11,665 nt of DNA from Deltaproteobacteria bacterium UBA5329 (GTDB lineage: Bacteria > Desulfobacterota > Syntrophorhabdia > Syntrophorhabdales > Syntrophorhabdaceae). The position numbers were made by a program, and so were the translations under genes. Shown in pieces: positions 1 to 6,613 of the stretch; position 1 is the first letter of the stretch, and every line of letters starts with the position of its first letter. Location of the stretch: the NCBI GenBank assembly GCA_002408185.1, contig DHQV01000058.1, forward strand, positions 394-12,058, written 5' to 3'. The notes below the pieces were generated by a model. The model had not been told where the DNA came from. It saw nothing but the letters and a program-made list of their open reading frames with translations, and did not search any database.

Positions 1-25
1 GAGCCAGGATCAAACTCTCAAAACA
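1..25 (-). rRNA. rrs: 16S ribosomal RNA, 5' end only (runs off the left edge)
   Basis: The reverse complement of the first bases reads GAGTTTGATCCTGGCTC, the nearly universal start of bacterial 16S rRNA (the 27F primer site). By alignment with the E. coli 5' end, mature position 1 falls near base 25. The rest of the gene lies outside the window. A boxA and a near-consensus promoter sit just upstream, which supports a true rRNA operon start rather than a stray match. The mature 5' end is uncertain by a few bases. Confidence 0.93.
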
Positions 26-77
26 AACCTGTAAAACAAATTTCAGAATTAGACGTGGACCTGCTATTTAATTACTA

Positions 78-90
78 TTTTCAAAGAACA
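78..90 (-). promoter_or_regulatory. rRNA leader boxA antitermination site
   Basis: On the minus strand this reads TGTTCTTTGAAAA, matching the boxA core (TGYTCTTTRA) bound by NusB/NusE in rRNA leader transcripts. It lies between the predicted transcription start (about base 108) and the 16S 5' end, where boxA is expected. A small hairpin, CCTTG-CTT-CAAGG, lies at the very start of the leader, around 98-111. The function is inferred from motif and position. Confidence 0.75.
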
Positions 91-114
91 ACGTTCAACC
101 TTGAAGCAAGGATA

Positions 115-142
115 ATTATACTTATTTTCTGGCGGATGTCAA
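115..142 (-). promoter_or_regulatory. Strong sigma70-type promoter of the rRNA operon
   Basis: The minus strand carries a perfect -35 TTGACA (142-137), a 16-base spacer and a perfect -10 TATAAT (120-115), which puts the start point near base 108. Upstream of the -35, bases 151-171 form a T-rich tract on the minus strand that may act as an UP element. Consensus boxes plus an UP-like tract ahead of boxA and 16S fit an rRNA promoter. It is the best promoter match in the window. Confidence 0.88.
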
Positions 143-317
143 GTAATGTTCCAAAAAAAAATCGAGAAAAATGGCGACATGGCACCATAGATGCGTAATC
201 AAGCGATATCACTGGCGAAATATCCTGAAATGTTTTTCGCATACGCCCCGACATGCCTGAAAATTCCCCCTTCTCAAAATTGTTTTTCTTGAAACCCGAA
301 ACAGCGACCGGTGCTGC

Positions 318-1670
318 CTAGGCGCCGGTAGCTTCTTTTATGGAATCGTACGTTACATCGACGAGTTCTTTCAGGGTTTCCTTATCAATTGCGGGGGGCG
401 GCATAAGGACGATTATATCGCCGAGCGGCCGAATGATAACGCCCCGTTTACGCGCTTCGGCAACCACTTTTTGCCCCATCTTTTCTCCTGCCCCGAAGAG
501 CTTCTTCGTTTTCTTGCTCTTAACGAGCTCGATGCCGACCATAAAACCTTTTTGACGGACCTCGCCCACGCATGGCATATCCTTGAAACGCTCGAGCTCA
601 TTTCTGAGGAGCACAATCTTATCCGCCATTTTCTCGATGACGCGCTCTCTTTCGAAAAGGGCTAGATTTTCCACGGCCACCGCACAGGCGACGGGATTTC
701 CCGTATAGGTATGGCCGTGAAAAAATGTCTTGTTTTCATCAAAACGACCAAAAAAACCCTTGAAGACCTCCTCCGTTGTAACCGTCGCGGCAAGGGGCAG
801 GTACCCGCCGGTTACACCCTTGGCGAGACAGATAAAGTCGGGCTCAACCATTTCCTGCTCGCATGCGAACATGGTGCCCGTCCGGCCGAACCCGGTTGCC
901 ACCTCGTCCGCGATAAAATGGAGACCGTTGTTTTTTGCGATCCTCCATATTTTGTTCAGGAAACCGTCCGGCTGCATGATCATCCCCGCAGCCCCTTGGA
1001 CGAGGGGTTCGATGACGACCGCGCAAACCTCGTCCCTGTGGTTTTTTACGATCTGCTCGAAACGCACCACGCATGCCGTATCGCAGGTAGAGTGCGTTAG
1101 CTTGAGCGGGCATCGATAGCAATAGGGCGATGGCGCCTTGATGGACTTGAAAAGAAGTGGTCTGTATACCTTATGAAAAAGGTTGATCCCGCCGATGCTC
1201 ACCGAACCTATCGTATCGCCGTGATACCCGTTAGTAAAGGAGATGAACCGTTTCCGATTCTTTTCCCCATTCTGCTGCCAGTACTGGTAAGACATCTTCA
1301 CCGCTATCTCGACGGATGTCGAGCCGTTATCGGAGTAAAAGACCTTTTTCAGACCGCGAGGGACAATATCTATCAGTTTACGGGCAAGCACCGTGGACGG
1401 GACATTTGCAAGGCCGAGCAGTGTCGAGTGGCAAAGCTCTTTTGATTGTCTCTCTATAGCATCTGTAAGCTCTTTGCGGCCATGACCATGAACAAGGACC
1501 CACAATGACGAAACGCCGTCGATGTAGCGCTTCCCTTCCGTATCGATGAGGTAAAAGCCTTCCCCCCGTTCGATGATGAGGGGGTCCTGGCCTATCCAGT
1601 CCATCATCTGGGTGAATGGATGCCAGATATAATTCTTGTCCCAGGTTTTCAGGTCGTCCGTCGAATACAT
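318..1670 (-). CDS. bioA: Adenosylmethionine-8-amino-7-oxononanoate aminotransferase (BioA)
   Basis: This cytosolic PLP-dependent class III aminotransferase converts 8-amino-7-oxononanoate (KAPA) to 7,8-diaminononanoate in biotin synthesis. The 450-residue length is normal. Visible landmarks are the BioA signature WHPFTQM (16-22), the cofactor phosphate loop SDNGSTSVE (113-121), YHGDT (149-153), the ring-nitrogen aspartate D255 in IADEVATGFGRTG, and the Schiff-base lysine K284 in LAKGVTGG. A cysteine quartet (C184, C187, C196, C200) sits in a PYCYRCP-type insert that I recall from Bacillus-type BioA rather than the E. coli form. Residue 59 is Leu where many BioA have Asn (SLWVNVHGH). The ATG is preceded by TAAGGAG with 9-base spacing, so the start is secure. 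It lies 219 bases downstream of bioF on the same strand. bioB and bioD are not in the window. The amino donor (SAM or lysine) cannot be told from sequence. Confidence 0.93.
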   Translation of the reverse strand: MYSTDDLKTWDKNYIWHPFTQMMDWIGQDPLIIERGEGFYLIDTEGKRYIDGVSSLWVLVHGHGRKELTDAIERQSKELCHSTLLGLANVPSTVLARKLIDIVPRGLKKVFYSDNGSTSVEIAVKMSYQYWQQNGEKNRKRFISFTNGYHGDTIGSVSIGGINLFHKVYRPLLFKSIKAPSPYCYRCPLKLTHSTCDTACVVRFEQIVKNHRDEVCAVVIEPLVQGAAGMIMQPDGFLNKIWRIAKNNGLHFIADEVATGFGRTGTMFACEQEMVEPDFICLAKGVTGGYLPLAATVTTEEVFKGFFGRFDENKTFFHGHTYTGNPVACAVAVENLALFERERVIEKMADKIVLLRNELERFKDMPCVGEVRQKGFMVGIELVKSKKTKKLFGAGEKMGQKVVAEARKRGVIIRPLGDIIVLMPPPAIDKETLKELVDVTYDSIKEATGA

Positions 1671-1717
1671 GCTTGATTGCTCCTTAAATGCGTTTCAGAT
1701 TCAAACTCTAAAAAACA

Positions 1718-1754
1718 AAAGACACTGGATTCCGGCGAAAACCGGAATAACGAC
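1718..1754 (+). repeat. Dispersed palindromic repeat, copy 1
   Basis: The copy starts AAAGACACTGGATTCCGG and folds as ATTCCGG (1729-1735), a 6-base loop, then CCGGAAT (1742-1748). The same AAAGACACTGGATYCCGGC start recurs at 6515 and 11529 in the same orientation. A GC-rich tail to about 1826 (GATTCCGG...TATCCGGCCG...GGATTCCG) looks like a further degenerate part of the element. It occupies the bioF-bioA gap. I see no coding potential and no transposase. Confidence 0.8.
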
Positions 1755-1889
1755 GGGGGACAGATTCCGGCACCAGAGGGTATCCGGCCGTAATGGCGGC
1801 GGAGGGGCGGATTCCGAATATATTTTCACGTTAATCGACCGAACGGCGGATGTCATGTCTTTGTTTTTACCTCTTACTGTTTACTGCAT

Positions 1890-3062
1890 TTAAATAAATC
1901 TCATTTTCTTCCCTGCGGCTATGATCGCGTCAATGGCGCCGTCCATTTGCTCGCGGGTAAAATCCCTGACAATGGTGAGCCTCAATCGTGATGTCCCGGA
2001 TGGAACTGTCGGCGGGCGGATCGCCTGAAGGAAGAACCCGTCCTTCATGATAATCTTCTGCATTCTGACGGCATCCGAGTCCTTGCCGACAACAATCGGG
2101 ACGATAGGCCCAACGCTATCTTTCAGATCAAAACCGGCCTCTACGAGGCGCGATCGCATATAGTCTATGTTGCGCCAGAGCTGGTCTTTATACGACAGAT
2201 CATGCCGGGCTAGGTCAAGAGCAGCCTGTGCCGCACCGAGCGCTGCCGGCGGCAAGGCAGTCGTGTACATGAACGTCCGAGCCCGGTTTACGAGGTACTC
2301 GATCACAACGGGGTCAGAAAGGACAAATGCCCCGATCGAACCGAGCGCCTTGCCGAACGTTGCCATGTGAATGTCTGCCTTCCCTTTAAGCCCACAGTAT
2401 TCTTCGACCCCACTGCCGGTCTCTCCGAAGATGGCCGTCCCGTGCGCATCATCCACTATTGTATAGAACCCGTATTTTTCCTTGAGCTCCGCTATCTCCT
2501 TAAGGGGCGCGACATCGCCGTCCATGCTGAAGATAGACTCCGTTATCACGAACATTTTACCTTTGGAGGAAGTATGCCTTTTCAGTTTCCGTTCCAGGTC
2601 TGCCGGGTCGCGGTGCCTGAAGACGATCTTTTTTGCATAGGACAAGCGCATCGCGTCGATAAGGCTCGAATGGTTCAGTTCATCGCTGAAGATTGTGTCG
2701 TCCTTACCGGGGATCGTCGATATGATCCCGATATTTGCCATGTAGCCTGTCGGAAATATGAGGCCTCGCTTATACCCCTTGTAACGGGCAATGCCTGCTT
2801 CGAGGTCTTTATAGAGATCGATGCTTCCCGACACGCTGCGGGATGAGCAGCTGCCGGTCCCGTAATCCTTTACCGCGGCTATCGCCGCTTCCCTGACCGC
2901 CGGGTGAAAATGAAGCGACAGGTAGCTGTTTGAGCAAAGGTTCAGGTATTCCCTGTCGTCGTGAATGATCGTTGCTCCGGAAACCGGTCGGATATAACAT
3001 ATGTTCCGATAATTACCTTTCTCTTTTATGTCTTTTAAAAGCGAGGACAGTGTATTCTTCAT
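1890..3062 (-). CDS. bioF: 8-amino-7-oxononanoate synthase (BioF)
   Basis: This PLP enzyme of the alpha-oxoamine synthase family condenses pimeloyl-ACP (or pimeloyl-CoA) with L-alanine to give KAPA, CO2 and free carrier, the step just before BioA. The length of 390 residues is typical. Landmarks are NLCSNSYLSL (41-50), the GTGSCSSRSVSGS loop (68-80), H131 in the NHSS ring-stacking motif, D204 and H207 in DDAHGTAIFG, the Schiff-base lysine K238 in TFGKALGSIG, and the C-terminal RPPTVPSGTSRLRLT (349-363), which favours BioF over the related 2-amino-3-ketobutyrate ligase. An in-frame TAG 9-11 bases upstream fixes the ATG at 3062, but no good Shine-Dalgarno precedes it. It follows the gcdA terminator, so it needs its own promoter. 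A TTGACT box (3093-3088) lacks a convincing -10. Being upstream of bioA supports the biotin role. Confidence 0.92.
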   Translation of the reverse strand: MKNTLSSLLKDIKEKGNYRNICYIRPVSGATIIHDDREYLNLCSNSYLSLHFHPAVREAAIAAVKDYGTGSCSSRSVSGSIDLYKDLEAGIARYKGYKRGLIFPTGYMANIGIISTIPGKDDTIFSDELNHSSLIDAMRLSYAKKIVFRHRDPADLERKLKRHTSSKGKMFVITESIFSMDGDVAPLKEIAELKEKYGFYTIVDDAHGTAIFGETGSGVEEYCGLKGKADIHMATFGKALGSIGAFVLSDPVVIEYLVNRARTFMYTTALPPAALGAAQAALDLARHDLSYKDQLWRNIDYMRSRLVEAGFDLKDSVGPIVPIVVGKDSDAVRMQKIIMKDGFFLQAIRPPTVPSGTSRLRLTIVRDFTREQMDGAIDAIIAAGKKMRFI

Positions 3063-3123
3063 TGGAAGCTACTATTTACCTGTAATCAGTCAACGGTTAC
3101 TGCAAAATGGTTAACCAAATGAA

Positions 3124-3157
3124 CAAAAATCAGGGTGGATATGAAATCCACCCTGAT
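3124..3157 (-). terminator. Rho-independent terminator of gcdA
   Basis: Fifteen bases past the gcdA stop, the minus-strand transcript forms a perfect 12-bp stem (ATCAGGGTGGAT at 3157-3146 with its complement at 3140-3129), a 5-base loop, and then TTTTTG. The plus-strand reading has no U-run, so the terminator acts on minus-strand transcription only. It separates gcdA from bioF. Confidence 0.92.
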
Positions 3158-3171
3158 CGTATTGCGTACAA

Positions 3172-4890
3172 TTAGCCCTTGATGATCCGTGGCATGATCA
3201 TCTGGTGCCACGGACAGATCGATTTCGGATTCGCATATGCGCAGTTTGCGAAGGCCACGAAGTATTTTCTCAGGTCGGTGAGTTTCACGACCTCGTCTAC
3301 GAGACCCACCTTTGCACAATATGCCGGCCGTGACATATCGTAGTAATGTTTCACTGTCGCGTTCATCTTGTCGATGACCGGTGCCAGAGGCTTGCCGGCA
3401 TCTTTCTCTTTCACGAGGCGACGTGCGAAGCTTGCGACTGCCGCTGTTTCACCGTGCATAACGTAAATCTCGGTCGTTGCCGTGCCGAGTGTGAAGCAGT
3501 TGTTATTGTTCGCCTGCGGGCCTGCCATGATGTAGTGGGCCGCCGCGCTGCCTTTCCTCAATACGATGGTCATCATCGGCAGGTCGCTCTGCTCAATCGA
3601 GTAGATGAGTGACTGGCCGAGGCCGAGAAGTTCGGCTTTCTCGGCGATGTCGCCAACGTCGATACCCGACGTATCCTGGATCCAGATCATCGGGACCCTG
3701 TCCCTGCCGCAGAGGGTAACGAATTCGTTAACCTTGATGAGGCCTTCGCGGTAGAACTTACCGCCGATGCCGGGATATGGTGCATAGCTCGGATAGCCCT
3801 TCGGAAGCATACCCTGCCTATTGCCAACGATACCGATCAGGAAGCCGTCAACCTTGACAAGACCGGTGTAAAGCTCGGGCCCGATCTCCGGACGGAATTC
3901 CATGTGCTCGCTGTTGTCGACGAGGCGCGCCATAACGCTTTCCACATCGTAGACCATCTTCTGGTTGAACTGAACTACACTGTAGAGGTCTTCTGCCGGG
4001 TATTTCGGCTCTGCGGGTTTCGCAACCCTGAAGAAGCTCGGATCATAGTACGGAAGCTTCCCTACCCAGCTCTTCAGTGAATCAAGGAGGCTCTCTTCCG
4101 TCGGGTGGACTTCACGGAAAAAACCGGTCACATCGTGATGGATCTCGACGCGTCCCGGAGGAACCGCTTTGAATTTCTTGGTGGCCTCGATGATCGCTTC
4201 TGCCATCTCTTCATCAAAATAGCCCTTCGGTGCCATGCCGCTGACGATACCGGCGCCACCGACAGCGATGTTCGCGTCTTTATGGGCGAGCAGGAGGGTT
4301 GGGGAGATGCCCTGATAGCCACCGCCTGCGGGGTTTGTTCCGTAAATGGCCGCGAGTACGGGGATGCCCAGTTTATTCAGTTCGGCATGACGGAAGAACG
4401 TTGTGCCGCTGCCGTGCCTGTTTCCATACATCGTTTCCTGCTCGGGAAGCTTGACGCCGGAGCAGTTGACAAGCCATACGAGCGGGCAATGGAGCCTTCT
4501 TGCGATGTCGGTGACCCTTAAGATATTAAGCGGCTGTCCTGCGATCCATGCACCTGCCATGACCTTGTTGTCAAAACCAATGATGACACACCATTTGCCG
4601 TTTATCCTTCCGAGACCGTCGACAACGCCTGTCGTCCCTGATTCTTCATCCTTCGGGTCAAACAGCAGGTGAAGAGGTGCCCAGGTACCCGGATCAACGA
4701 TATACTCCAACCTCTGATGAACGGTCCACTCACCACGTTTGTTCAAAGTCTCCTGGGCCAGACCGGCTTTTTTGGCCTTCTCGACCCGCTCTGCAATGTC
4801 TGCCTCTACCTTTTTGATCTCTTCAGCGTTCTTTGCATTTACCTTAACCGGCTTATTCCATTCCTGCATCTTTTCAAAATACGGTCTCAT
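3172..4890 (-). CDS. gcdA: Glutaconyl-CoA decarboxylase alpha subunit-type carboxyltransferase
   Basis: This is a member of the biotin-dependent acyl-CoA carboxyltransferase family with two crotonase-like halves. It is colinear end to end with what I recall of Acidaminococcus GcdA (about 587 residues; here 572). Shared features include the N-terminal NKRGEWTVHQRLE segment (50-62), the first oxyanion loop NPAGGGYQGISP (186-197), GGAGIVSGM (211-219), IWIQDTSGIDVG (402-413), LLGLGQSLIYSI (421-432), the second oxyanion loop RKGSAAAHYIMAGP (445-458) and the ICPWHQM end (558-564). In the known complex, GcdA moves CO2 from glutaconyl-CoA to biotin on the gamma subunit, and the membrane beta subunit couples carboxybiotin decarboxylation to sodium export. 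The beta, gamma and delta genes are absent here. The start is clear: GGAGGT lies 6 bases before ATG. The gene has its own promoter and terminator. A propionyl- or methylcrotonyl-CoA carboxylase beta subunit is less likely but not excluded. Confidence 0.85.
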   Translation of the reverse strand: MRPYFEKMQEWNKPVKVNAKNAEEIKKVEADIAERVEKAKKAGLAQETLNKRGEWTVHQRLEYIVDPGTWAPLHLLFDPKDEESGTTGVVDGLGRINGKWCVIIGFDNKVMAGAWIAGQPLNILRVTDIARRLHCPLVWLVNCSGVKLPEQETMYGNRHGSGTTFFRHAELNKLGIPVLAAIYGTNPAGGGYQGISPTLLLAHKDANIAVGGAGIVSGMAPKGYFDEEMAEAIIEATKKFKAVPPGRVEIHHDVTGFFREVHPTEESLLDSLKSWVGKLPYYDPSFFRVAKPAEPKYPAEDLYSVVQFNQKMVYDVESVMARLVDNSEHMEFRPEIGPELYTGLVKVDGFLIGIVGNRQGMLPKGYPSYAPYPGIGGKFYREGLIKVNEFVTLCGRDRVPMIWIQDTSGIDVGDIAEKAELLGLGQSLIYSIEQSDLPMMTIVLRKGSAAAHYIMAGPQANNNNCFTLGTATTEIYVMHGETAAVASFARRLVKEKDAGKPLAPVIDKMNATVKHYYDMSRPAYCAKVGLVDEVVKLTDLRKYFVAFANCAYANPKSICPWHQMIMPRIIKG

Positions 4891-4936
4891 TTATAACCTC
4901 CGAGGGGTGTTGTAGGGATTTGTAACTGTTTTCACA

Positions 4937-4966
4937 ATTTTAATTTTTTTTTCGGTAATTTGTCAA
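4937..4966 (-). promoter_or_regulatory. Sigma70-type promoter of gcdA
   Basis: The minus strand shows TTGACA (4966-4961), an 18-base spacer rich in A, and TAAAAT (4942-4937). The predicted start is near base 4930, giving a leader of about 40 bases that ends in the GGAGGT ribosome site of gcdA. With the terminator at 3124-3157, this defines a likely single-gene transcription unit. Confidence 0.75.
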
Positions 4967-5021
4967 CATAAAAGGCTTTTGCATGGTATCACTGAAAATA
5001 TTTTTCTTGCCGGGAGTTGCC

Positions 5022-5102
5022 TCAAAAATACTTCCTTAAGCCAACCCTGACAACAATATACACGACAATAATGAAACCCATTATGGCGAGGTATTTCATC
5101 AT
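5022..5102 (-). CDS. Predicted 26-residue single-membrane-span peptide
   Basis: This small open frame (ATG 5102, TGA 5022) lies in the gap between the AICAR transformylase and gcdA, on the same strand. The ATG follows GAGGGTG with a spacing of about 5 bases. The product begins MMKY. Residues 5-18 are almost wholly hydrophobic (Leu, Ile, Val, Met, Phe, Ala, with one Gly and one Tyr), and it ends with basic residues R19, R23 and K24 before YF. That is the form of a one-span membrane microprotein, probably with the positive tail in the cytosol. I recognise no family. It may be cotranscribed with the transformylase, since no clear terminator lies between them. It could also be chance, because short hydrophobic frames do arise at random. 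Confidence 0.45.
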   Translation of the reverse strand: MMKYLAIMGFIIVVYIVVRVGLRKYF

Positions 5103-5179
5103 AAAGGCACCCTCAAAATTGTATCCCGGCGTTACACGAATATTACGATAACCGGGCCCTTATATACGGCTGTTAAGGA

Positions 5180-6466
5180 TCAGTGTTTGAAAAGGCGTTG
5201 TCCGGCAAAGACCATGCTCACATCCTGCTCATTGCACGCCTCGATAACCTCAAAATCCCGTTCGGAGCCTCCCGGCTGGATCACGCCGCACGCGCCTTCA
5301 TGGATCGCGGCGTCGACACCGTCCCTGAACGGAAAGAAACCATCGGAAACGACAACAGAGCCTTCCAGCCCAGCATGGACGTTCCGGGTGTGGACATCTA
5401 TCTCGATCAGGTCTTTCATGTCCCTTAGGCCGCGAGAGGCCTCGAGCTTGAAGATCGCATAGGGTACCCCGTATTTCCTGAATACCTCGGTATCAGCGAA
5501 TTTCTTGTATGCTTTGAATATGGCGATCTCGACAACACCGACCCGATCCTGTTCACCCGTACCGATCGCGACCGTCGCCTCGTCCTTGACAAACAGCGCT
5601 GAATTCGAGCTCACTCCCGATTCGACATACCACCCAAAGAGCATGTCCCGGTATTCTTCTTCAGTGGGCATGCGTTTTATCCTGTATGTTTCACCTTTGT
5701 AAACCGCTTCGGCAGGCCTTAAGTCTTCCTTTCCCTTTATCCTGAACGGCTGTGATTCCTGAAGCACAATACCGCCGTCCATAAGCGACTTTATATCGAT
5801 GATGCGGCTCGTCTTGAACTTACTCAATTCCTCTATCGCCCGGATCTGCATGATGCGGAGGTTCTTCCATTTCTTGAGGACATCGAGCGCGCCTCCCTCG
5901 AAATCGGGGGCGCAGACGACCTCGAAATAATATGGGACCATGGCCTTTACGGTTTCGACGTCTAGGGCCTTCGTAAAAACGACGGCACCGCCGAATGCCG
6001 CTATCCGGTCGCACCAGAACGCCTTTTCGAATGCCTCGGCCGATGTCGACCCGTAGGCCGCCCCGCTCGGGTTGTTATGCTTCATAATGGCGCATGCCGG
6101 TTTCTGATCGAGGAACCTCAGTATATTCAAAGCATTGTCCACATCAGTCAGATTGATCTTTCCCGGATGTTTTCCAACCTGGAGCATATCTTTCTCTGTT
6201 ACTTTGCTCACAAGCCCCGTATCAATGTCGAAGAAACGTGCATCACCAAGGGCAATATTGCCGTTTATCAGTTCATACATTGCGGAAGGCTGATCGGGGT
6301 TTTCCCCGTAACGGAGGCCTCGTTCTACATCACAGTTCTCATCGGCGTCAAATATGTTCCAGACTTTCTTCTTGTACAGGAGGACCTGTCCACCGATATC
6401 GATCTTGATCGTATCGGGAAAATTGTCTTTCACTATTTTCTTGTACATCTTCTTAATATCTTCCAC
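5180..6466 (-). CDS. purH: Stand-alone AICAR transformylase (PurH C-terminal domain only)
   Basis: The product matches the formyltransferase half of bifunctional PurH, which adds formyl from 10-formyl-THF to AICAR to make FAICAR in purine synthesis. Motifs are LRYGENPDQ (51-59), the catalytic pair K129-H130 in KHNNPSG (the usual Cys is Ser), DRIAAFGG (153-160), SNSALFVKDEATVAIGTGEQDRV (read as SN...GTGEQ, 287-309), SDGFFPFRDG (374-383), QPGGS (397-401) and the FAGQRLFKH end. The N-terminal IMP cyclohydrolase (MGS-like) domain of normal PurH, about 520 residues, is missing; this protein has 428. I chose GTG 6466 because GGGAGG precedes it by 5 bases and the N-terminus MEDIKKMYKK suits the family as I recall it. 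ATG 6490 is possible but has no ribosome site. A longer frame from ATG 6568 translates the palindromic repeat and is rejected. The gene follows the transketolase after a 147-base gap. Confidence 0.9.
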   Translation of the reverse strand: MEDIKKMYKKIVKDNFPDTIKIDIGGQVLLYKKKVWNIFDADENCDVERGLRYGENPDQPSAMYELINGNIALGDARFFDIDTGLVSKVTEKDMLQVGKHPGKINLTDVDNALNILRFLDQKPACAIMKHNNPSGAAYGSTSAEAFEKAFWCDRIAAFGGAVVFTKALDVETVKAMVPYYFEVVCAPDFEGGALDVLKKWKNLRIMQIRAIEELSKFKTSRIIDIKSLMDGGIVLQESQPFRIKGKEDLRPAEAVYKGETYRIKRMPTEEEYRDMLFGWYVESGVSSNSALFVKDEATVAIGTGEQDRVGVVEIAIFKAYKKFADTEVFRKYGVPYAIFKLEASRGLRDMKDLIEIDVHTRNVHAGLEGSVVVSDGFFPFRDGVDAAIHEGACGVIQPGGSERDFEVIEACNEQDVSMVFAGQRLFKH

Positions 6467-6514
6467 AACTTCCTCCCAACGCAAAGACATAGTTTCATGT
6501 TTCAAGCAAAGACT

Positions 6515-6550
6515 AAAGACACTGGATCCCGGCTTTCGCCGGGATGACGG
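6515..6550 (+). repeat. Dispersed palindromic repeat, copy 2
   Basis: It begins AAAGACACTGGATCCCGGC. The core is a perfect 8-bp stem, ATCCCGGC (6526-6533) and GCCGGGAT (6538-6545), with a 4-base loop. On the minus strand, the transcribed one, the loop is GAAA, a stable GNRA tetraloop. It sits just upstream of the AICAR transformylase start and supplies the false N-terminal extension seen in the longest reading frame (SSRRKPGSSVF). Copies 1 and 3 are at 1718 and 11529. Confidence 0.87.
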
Positions 6551-6561
6551 CGTAGGGTGCG

Positions 6562-6609
6562 TCTTCATCCCAGCACCCAGAGGTTGCCCAACCGGAATGC
6601 CGATGAAGA
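6562..6609 (-). repeat. Inverted-repeat structure just after the transketolase stop
   Basis: TCTTCATC (6562-6569) pairs with GATGAAGA (6602-6609), and a GGTTG/CAACC hairpin lies within (6582-6593). The transcript would fold five bases past the transketolase stop codon. No U-run follows, so it is not a standard terminator; a 3'-end stabiliser or part of the adjacent repeat is more likely. The inner words (CACCCAGAGGTTGCC, CCGGAATGCCG) loosely resemble the tail of repeat copy 1 (CACCAGAGGGTATCC, GTAATGGCGG). Confidence 0.5.
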
Positions 6610-6613
6610 ACCG

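Noticed and set aside
307..329. Hairpin at the bioA stop codon as a terminator
   Set aside because: The stem (ACCGGTGC/GCGCCGGT) has an A-C mismatch in the transcript and no adjacent U-run, so it does not qualify as an intrinsic terminator.
3071..3116. Possible BirA operator upstream of bioF (GTAACC, 14 bases, GGTAAA, and a GGTTAACC palindrome)
   Set aside because: The half-sites match the BirA consensus poorly, and the perfect palindrome is at the wrong spacing. A binding-site scan of all bio genes in the genome would be needed.
5125..5156. CCCGG...CCGGG inverted repeat after the AICAR transformylase stop
   Set aside because: Pairing needs bulges and there is no U-run after it, so I do not call it a terminator, although some structure is possible.
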